From: Anaerocolumna sedimenticola | GTDB taxonomy: Bacteria; Bacillota; Clostridia; Lachnospirales; Lachnospiraceae | Length of the DNA stretch: 64,000 bases | NCBI RefSeq assembly: GCF_009931695.1 | Contig: NZ_CP048000.1 | Location: 4,172,501 to 4,236,500 of the forward strand | Direction: 5' to 3' | Shown here: positions 58,511-64,000 of the stretch, one piece after another | Layout: each line of letters opens with the position of its first letter | How positions within the stretch are numbered: the stretch's first letter is position 1 | The notes under the pieces: generated by a model | What the model was told of the DNA's origin: nothing | What the model saw: the letters and a program-made list of their open reading frames with translations, nothing else | The model's database searches: none | Program-made: the position numbers and the translations under genes

Positions 58511-60017
58511 TTCGCCCTCCTCAAACGCTTATTCGTTTTGCTGTTAATCAAATTAAAAATCCAAATTATAACAGACGCCGCAAGCAAGTAGACAAGTGCT
58601 ACCATAATCAGTGGGAAGAACGAGTCATAAGTGCGGCTACGGATGATGTCGCCCGCCTTGGTTAGATCCATGATGGAGATGTAGCCAACAACGGCAGTCT
58701 CTTTGAAGGTCGATACAAACTCAGATATATAGGTCGGAAACGCCACACGGACAGCTTGCGGGAAAGTCACGGTGAAGAACGCACCGGTTTTTGAAAAGCC
58801 CATACTCCGCGCCGCCTCGACCTGTCCCTTGTCTATGGTCATGATAGCACTGCGGATAATCTCACCGATGAAGGCCGAACCGTTGGCTCCGAAAGCGATG
58901 ATGGCTACCGTTATTCCGCTGACGCTACTCTTAGCAAATATGACATAAAAAGTGATCATCAGCAGTACGACAATCGGCGTACCACGCAGAACGGTGACAT
59001 ATACGCTACCGATCGCGTTTAAAATACGGTTTTTACTCATCCGCAGGCTACATACGCCAAACCCCAGCAATGTCGCTAACGCGAACGCGAAAAACGTAAT
59101 AATCAGGCTGACCTGTAATCCCTCCACAATCATCTTCCAGCGGTCTTCTTTAATTAGGTTGTTCTCAAAACTGATTTTGAGACTTTTCCAAAAAGAAGGG
59201 GTAATTTGCGGTGTATCTGCCCCTGATGAATTTTTTGTAACCAAAACTGCACCGCCAGTATAATACGGATCGGAAAAAGTGACAAATTGTTCCCGTTCCT
59301 CGTTAATAATGAACAAGCTTGCCGCGAAATCAGCCTTCCCGGCATTTACATATGGGATCAGCGCGTCCCAGGTCATAATAGAAATATTTATATCCATATC
59401 CATATACGCAGCAAACCGCCTAGCAAGTTCAATATCAAAACCTTCCGGCTGGCCGTTTACGATAAACCCAAAGGGTTCGAGTTCACCATAGCTGGCAAAG
59501 GTAAGGACGCCATTTGTGCCGTTTAAGGGAATATCAGGCATGGGCGGGGAATCAACGGTATCAATCCAGCGTTTTACCATGTCATCATGAATGCCGTTTT
59601 CTTTGATTTCTTTTAGGAACGCATTGAAATTCTTTCGGAGATCCGCGTTCTCCTTGCCAAAAATGGCTCCAAAACCATACTCTGCAAAGGACGGATATAT
59701 GATGGTAAGCTCCGGATTCATGGAAACCCATTTCCTTGCCATAGGCTCATCTAACATCAAAGCGTCCGCTTTTCCGTTCTTCACCAACTCCATCGCCTCA
59801 TGCTCATAGATGCAGTGGATGGGTGTAAAATCTCCGACGTTTTCGGAAAACATTTCATCAAACGCCTCACCCGTAGCAAATGCCAAACGCTTACCGATAA
59901 AGTCCTCGTTACACAGTTCTGCGTCATCGGGGGATTTTCGTTCAGGGCTTCGCTTCTGCCGCACCCCGCAAGCATAAGCATAATGATTAAAATCATCGGG
60001 AGCAGTTTTTTTAGCAT
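58507..60017 (-). pseudogene. Amino-acid ABC transporter: fused lipoprotein receptor and permease, one frameshift
   Basis: Begins with a lipoprotein signal LPMILIIMLMLAGCGRSEA at 60017; one C is missing from a C-run near 59932, after which ELCNEDFIGKRLAFATGEAF continues in the main frame. The extracellular part carries what is usually the second lobe (KADALMLDEPMAR) before the first (NGVLTFASYGELEPFGFIVN ... YTGGAVLV), then five membrane helices and the permease EAA loop VEAARSMGFSKTGAFFTVTF. It imports polar amino acids with the ATPase downstream. The length is one base short of a multiple of three. Confidence 0.8.
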
Positions 60018-60094
60018 ATTTTATTCCTCTCTTTCAGTGATTTTCAGTAGCAGCTTCGTCCTTTTCTCCGCTTACGCTTGTGGCAATATTGTTC

Positions 60095-60697
60095 ACATAG
60101 GTATACGCATCATCAAATCCAGCCATGTGCATATCGAATATTTTTTCTTCCAGACCTTCCTTGGGCGTCATTCGCTCGGAGATGCCTTTGAGAAGCGAGT
60201 AATAGATATAGGCTCCATACTGGTCAGTGTCTGATTTATCCGACGATTACGATTTCGATACGATTCCCTGTGTAATAGGCACCAAGCCCTTTGGCATCTC
60301 TAATCCTCGTCGATTACACCCTGATTGTTGGCAATTACATCCTTATAAAACTGTTGTACATCTGTGTAGCTGGGATAATAGACCGGTAAACACCCTTCGT
60401 CCAGAAAATCACCATCAATTACAAGCTCCCGCACATCAGTTGTGTTTTGCAATCTCTTTAAAAAATTAATCAGCAATGTTCGGTTTTCCACAGTTTCAGA
60501 ATATTTATCATCAATCCCGATGGAATATCGCTTATGACAACAATCTTGTTTCTTGTGTCAGAGGCCTCCCGCAAAGCGGGTGTACTCTTAGGCTCATTCG
60601 CAACTGTCGATATGTTGAGTGAGCATCCTGTGGTGAACAGTGCTAAAGAAATGACCATGTAAGATGCCAACAGCAGAGAGAGAATTCTTGCTTTCAT
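60095..60697 (-). pseudogene. Metallophosphoesterase lipoprotein remnant, copy B
   Basis: Starts MKARILSLLLASYMVISLAL with lipobox TTGCS, then RNKIVVISDI; a base is lost at about 60525 (SDIHIGIDDKYSETVENR restored by one base), and LLINFLKRLQNTTDVRELVI, DGDFLDEGCLPVYYPS follow. After NNQGVID a deletion leads to RDAKGLGAYYTGNRIEIVIV and then to DKSDTDQYGAYIYYSLLKGI, ending in an extra YVNNIATSVSGEKDEAATEN tail. Deletion positions differ from those in copy A, so each copy decayed separately. It follows the radical SAM gene directly. Confidence 0.72.
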
Positions 60698-60732
60698 GTT
60701 GTTTTTTCCTTATATGATAAGATTATTAAGAT

Positions 60733-62115
60733 TTAATTTGCTCTATTCCCACAGATTTCTTGGACTTTTTCCATAAATCCGCCTTTATAAACCCCACACA
60801 TCATCATACCACGCCTATAGATTGCGTCATTACCGTGATTTGTCGCAAGCGCATCTGCACGACAACCACCGCCGCAAGTCAGTTTGTGCTCACAGTCACG
60901 GCATTCAGCATTTTGCTCAGTAATATCAGAAACCTTTATCCCTACAAGCTTGCGAAACAACGAACCGGAATCGGCGTAGATTTCCGACAAGGGCATGTTA
61001 ATCAGCTTCGGTAATAACTTTTGGACAGGAGTGGACACCCAGCCAATACATGGCACAAGCGTACTGTCAGGAAGAATATACGGACGATTTCGGCATAGAC
61101 CACAGGATACACGCTGTTGGTTGAAGACATCCTCTTTATCATTCTCCCAAAAGGCAAAGCTACCACCCCGATACCCCTTTGCAACTCCCTCGATAAGGTT
61201 TAGTTCAAAGGGATTACCGTCTGCTTTGTAGCGTTTTAACAGTTCAAGATACTCGTCACAGGTAATAGCCGGTACAGACGAAACATTGGAAACCGCCTCT
61301 CCAATAGGGAACACAAAGCTGACCTTCCAAGCTGTCACGCCGATACCTTTCATTAATGCATAGGTATCCAAAGCTGCGGGGACACTGTCAGCGTGAAACT
61401 TCGAATTTACGAGCAAGGGATAGCCTTGCTCGCGTATCTTGTAAAAGGCAGCTATCGCAGTTTTTTCAACCCCGGGAGTACCGCGCAAAGAGTCATGGGT
61501 TCCCACTCCGTCAAGGCTGGAATCAAACATCCAGAATAAGTTTCGCTTCTTCATCTCGGAAAAAAATTCGTCATCAAGCAGCATTGCGTTTGTGTGAAAG
61601 TGCGAGATAACAATATTGCGGCGCAAAAGCTCATCTACAATCTCCCACAGATAGGGTGACATCTGTGGCTCTCCACCGGAAAGCTCAACCTCCATAACGC
61701 CCGCCTCTTCAAACTGGGCAATCATGTCAAAAAGCTGGTTTTTTGTCAGGTCTGTATATTTATTTCGTCCACCGGACATATAGCAGTGCTTGCAGCGCAG
61801 GTTGCAATCGCCTGTTATACTCCAAATCACACCATGAATATGACCGTTCGGGTGCTTGCGAACTTTTTGATAATCCAGTATCGACGACTGTGCTTCGCAA
61901 GGGGAGATAACTCTGTCCTGCAGCATCGTACTAATAATTTCTTCGACACTTTCATCATTGTCATCACCAAACTCTGTCATACCATCGCAGCATAATAGTA
62001 CCGCAAACTCCTTTTGTGACAACAAGCGCGGTGTTAGCGCATGGGGGGATGCCAGGCAAAATGGCAGACCGTCCCAGCCACGCAAACGGTATGGTTCATA
62101 AAGCTTGTAGTACAT
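60733..62115 (-). CDS. Radical SAM/SPASM RiPP maturase
   Basis: 460 residues. The radical SAM cluster motif is CNLRCKHC (Cys104, 108, 111), followed by VELSGGEPQMSP and SSLDGVGTHDSLRG. A SPASM domain from about residue 335 has CGLCRNRPYILPDSTLVPC and CRDCEHKLTCGGGCRADAL with a final MMMC, giving ligands for two auxiliary 4Fe-4S clusters. Such enzymes install thioether or other crosslinks in precursor peptides. An N-terminal domain of about 90 residues may bind the leader. The three precursors directly upstream on the same strand are the obvious substrates. The frame is intact. Confidence 0.9.
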   Translation of the reverse strand: MYYKLYEPYRLRGWDGLPFCLASPHALTPRLLSQKEFAVLLCCDGMTEFGDDNDESVEEIISTMLQDRVISPCEAQSSILDYQKVRKHPNGHIHGVIWSITGDCNLRCKHCYMSGGRNKYTDLTKNQLFDMIAQFEEAGVMEVELSGGEPQMSPYLWEIVDELLRRNIVISHFHTNAMLLDDEFFSEMKKRNLFWMFDSSLDGVGTHDSLRGTPGVEKTAIAAFYKIREQGYPLLVNSKFHADSVPAALDTYALMKGIGVTAWKVSFVFPIGEAVSNVSSVPAITCDEYLELLKRYKADGNPFELNLIEGVAKGYRGGSFAFWENDKEDVFNQQRVSCGLCRNRPYILPDSTLVPCIGWVSTPVQKLLPKLINMPLSEIYADSGSLFRKLVGIKVSDITEQNAECRDCEHKLTCGGGCRADALATNHGNDAIYRRGMMMCGVYKGGFMEKVQEICGNRAN

Positions 62116-62219
62116 TGAGGTTTTCTCCTTTTTCTATAAATTTGGTAAAAGGCACGGCAGTCAGCCATGCCCTTTACTGTCTTGTTTCAAGTTAATCCGC
62201 TATGATTGGATTTAAATAC

Positions 62220-62471
62220 CTATGCTCTAAACCTATCCTTACATCCGGGACACACATAAGTCCTCTCATCCTCATGGTAGGCCACCCTGATACATTCAGC
62301 ACCGCATTTGGGGCACTTTGGCGAGAGGTTGCATTTTCCGCCGCCGCTTACGATGTCAAGTGCTTCATCAGGAAGTGCTATTTTTCCGTTTAGGTAGTCC
62401 TGCGCCTCTTGCTCCGTGATTTCCTTTCCTAGCTTTTCCTTTGCAAGGGTGATGATTTTTTCTGTTGTCAT
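62220..62471 (-). CDS. RiPP precursor with zinc-ribbon-like core (peptide 1)
   Basis: 83 residues. Leader MTTEKIITLAKEKLGKEITE, QEAQDYLNGKIALPDEALDI, ending VSGG; core GKCNLSPKCPKCGAECIRVA, YHEDERTYVCPGCKDRFRA with CPKC and CPGC pairs 18-20 residues apart plus two further Cys. The leader is nearly identical to peptides 2 and 3. AGGAGG precedes the ATG. Located 105 bases upstream of the radical SAM gene. The CxxC spacing could bind Zn or be a substrate for thioether formation. Confidence 0.82.
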   Translation of the reverse strand: MTTEKIITLAKEKLGKEITEQEAQDYLNGKIALPDEALDIVSGGGKCNLSPKCPKCGAECIRVAYHEDERTYVCPGCKDRFRA

Positions 62472-62495
62472 GGTTAATTCCTCCTTCTTTTGTTG

Positions 62496-62861
62496 TTAAT
62501 TTTCCCCTTCATGCAATAGTTGGATATAGTGGCAACTGCGGCAGTGCAGACTGGTCCCTCCGCTGATGTTAATGGTGATAAAATCACTCTGTCCACACTG
62601 CGGGCATTTTATTGTGCATAAATTGGGGTTCAAAAATGTGTATGCGCAGTTACCGCAGTAAACATGTTTAAATTGAGAGTTGTAGCGCATATTATTCGAA
62701 TTGCACTCTGGGCAAAGCCCAATCGAACTGCCGCCGCTAACAATATCAAGTTCCCCATCGGGAAGCGCCATCTTGCCACTTAAGTAGTCCTGCGCTTTCT
62801 GCTCTGTGATGCCCTTGCCATTCTTTTCTTTAACAAAGTCGATAATTTCTTTAATTGTTAT
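62496..62861 (-). CDS. RiPP precursor with two zinc-ribbon-like cores and ATA start (peptide 2)
   Basis: Homology of the leader (TIKEIIDFVKEKNGKGITEQ, KAQDYLSGKMALPDGELDI, VSGG) runs back to 62861, where the codon aligned with ATG of the sister genes is ATA, six bases after GGAGGAA; the first in-frame ATG (62771) would leave almost no leader. The 77-residue core has CPEC...CGNC and CPQC...CRSC, two zinc-ribbon-like halves. Either an unusual AUA start, a mutation or a base error. 121 codons. Confidence 0.75.
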   Translation of the reverse strand: MTIKEIIDFVKEKNGKGITEQKAQDYLSGKMALPDGELDIVSGGSSIGLCPECNSNNMRYNSQFKHVYCGNCAYTFLNPNLCTIKCPQCGQSDFITINISGGTSLHCRSCHYIQLLHEGEN

Positions 62862-62938
62862 TGTAAATTCCTCCTTGCTTTTTAATACGTTCCCCTTTCA
62901 CACTCTCTTGGATGAAATTGGATTATGCAAACGAACAC

Positions 62939-63145
62939 CTACCGTTGATTTCTCGCTCCACAATTGATACATATAAAATAACGACAATTAGGGCACCTTA
63001 GGGGTTACAATCTCCTCCGCCACTGACGATGTCAAGCGCTTCATCGGGAAGTGCTACTTTACCGCTTAAGTAGTCCTGTGCTTCTTGCTCTGTAATATCC
63101 TTGCCTAGCTTTTCCTTTGCAAGGGCTATGATTTTTTGTTGTCAT
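62939..63145 (-). pseudogene. RiPP precursor with zinc-ribbon-like core, frameshifted (peptide 3)
   Basis: MTT at 63145, then two bases appear lost in an A-run; the leader continues IIALAKEKLGKDITEQEAQD, YLSGKVALPDEALDIVSGG, and the core GDCNP meets a TAA. One base off it reads LRCPNCRYFICINCGARNQR and stops at 62939. CPNC...CINC matches the sister cores. The total length is a multiple of three, as the indels sum to three. GGGGG precedes the ATG. Confidence 0.7.
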
Positions 63146-63230
63146 GGTAAATCCCCCTTCTTTTGTTGTTAAAATGAGCGATATCAGACATAGCATTTTA
63201 AAAGTCCGGAATCGTCTTTTCATTTGCGTG

Positions 63231-64000
63231 TTACCACTGCTTCGTAAGTGTTAAAATATTAAGACCATCTTGATATTCATATTCCAAAGTATCCATGGAC
63301 TTTTTCACTATAAAAATGCCCAGCCCTCCAATATCCCGCTCCTCGGCGGAAAGATTGGTATCCGGATCCGGCTTCTTCGTGGGGTCATAGGGATAGCCGT
63401 TATCGGTAAAACGCAGAATAATGCGCCTTTCTTCCACAGTTACCCACACGGTGATCTCACTCGCACCGGAGTATTGAACAATGTTAGAGAATATCTCATC
63501 CACCGCAACGTTCATTTGGGCAATCACTTTCATAGGAATGCCTACACTCTCCAACTCCTGCTCTACAAAACCAGAGACCAGTTCTATAGACTCTAGCGAC
63601 GGAGATAGCTTCAGCTTTTTGAAGCCAGTGTCGTTTTTTGGCATCAGCTCCAGACTCAGCATGGTGATGTCATCGAACTGAGGTGCCTCGCCTACAAAGG
63701 CGTCAATATCCTCTTTCATACGATGAAGCAGGAACTCACAGCTCACGTCTTTGTTACGGTTTAACGCATCCAGCATCCTATCGGTACCATAAAGCTCATT
63801 GAGGGCATTGGTGGCTTCGGCCACACCATCGGTATAAAGGAACAGCATGTCCCCAGATTCTATCTGGAGCTCATATTCCTTATAGTGGGAGTCTTCCATT
63901 CCAGCCAACACGAAGCCGTGCTTGTCTTTAATAAGCTCGTAGTCTCCCTTCGCCTTCTTAAGTACCGGGTATTCGTGCCCAGCGTTGGCGCAGATGAGCT
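63231..64000 (-). CDS. PP2C-type phosphatase with anti-sigma kinase (HATPase) domain, N-terminus outside window
   Basis: The frame runs off the right end. ANAGHEYPVL and GDMLFLYTDGVAEATNALNE, then EAPQFDDITMLSLEL, are the SpoIIE/RsbU phosphatase motifs with the metal-binding Asp residues. A C-terminal RsbW-like GHKL ATPase follows: MNVAVDEIFSNIVQYSG (N-box), LRFTDNGYPYDP (G1) and RDIGGLGIFIVKKSMD (G2). Such proteins control partner-switching of anti-sigma factors. Its stop is 86 bases from peptide 3 on the same strand, so it could govern, or merely adjoin, the RiPP genes. Confidence 0.9.
   Translation of the reverse strand, partial: LICANAGHEYPVLKKAKGDYELIKDKHGFVLAGMEDSHYKEYELQIESGDMLFLYTDGVAEATNALNELYGTDRMLDALNRNKDVSCEFLLHRMKEDIDAFVGEAPQFDDITMLSLELMPKNDTGFKKLKLSPSLESIELVSGFVEQELESVGIPMKVIAQMNVAVDEIFSNIVQYSGASEITVWVTVEERRIILRFTDNGYPYDPTKKPDPDTNLSAEERDIGGLGIFIVKKSMDTLEYEYQDGLNILTLTKQW

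Overview
The window looks like chromosomal DNA of a low-GC anaerobic Firmicute, most likely a Lachnospiraceae relative (Lachnoclostridium/Anaerocolumna type). The basis is gene content: rex beside an acpS-nnrD-alr-mazF block, a Re-citrate synthase-type gene next to isocitrate dehydrogenase, pyruvate:ferredoxin oxidoreductase, an H-NOX chemoreceptor, SigI/RsgI and uxuAB. Genus is inference. No tRNA, rRNA or CRISPR array was seen.

Layout. 1-6.3 kb (minus strand): NUDIX hydrolase (cut by the window edge), MazF toxin without a visible antitoxin, alanine racemase, NAD(P)HX repair enzyme, AcpS, a coiled-coil protein and Rex. 6.6-13.5 kb: ABC-F ATPase, a citrate-to-2-oxoglutarate unit with a GntR regulator, and a carbamate kinase-like protein. 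13.7-19.7 kb: H-NOX methyl-accepting protein, asparagine synthetase and a Cache chemoreceptor. 20-21.5 kb: a divergent HTH pair with phased operators, an ISL3 relic and a cupin. 21.7-24.1 kb: metQIN. 24.5-32.1 kb: nifJ and topB, both frameshifted, around a dead IS4-type element. 32-40.7 kb: a c-di-GMP GGDEF/EAL sensor, SbcCD and TcdA. 40.9-44.8 kb: a D-aminoacylase-like enzyme, an orphan NifH-like ATPase, a DUF3793 protein and MsrA. 45-50.8 kb: sigI-rsgI and the uronate genes uxuR-uxuB-uxuA.

From about 50.9 kb to the end base composition rises and the content turns accessory: a broken ardA, IS fragments, then a long minus-strand RiPP (peptide natural product) region. It has at least seven double-glycine precursor peptides in two leader families, a radical SAM/SPASM maturase, relics of an NHLM-type exporter, a duplicated and decayed metallophosphoesterase lipoprotein, an amino-acid ABC transporter of unusual domain order, and a phosphatase/anti-sigma kinase at the right edge. 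Several core peptides carry paired CxxC motifs resembling zinc ribbons. This region and the orphan NifH-like gene are the best candidates for undescribed biology.

Two features cross the whole window. First, two families of intergenic repeats: a ~97-bp element that abuts the T-tract of intrinsic terminators, and a ~42-bp palindromic element that in two places supplies the ribosome-binding site of the next gene. Second, nearly every broken gene outside the relics is explained by a one-base deletion, mostly in a homopolymer run (nifJ three times; topB, glnQ and the permease once each). That may reflect assembly error rather than real gene loss, so 'pseudogene' calls for these genes are provisional.
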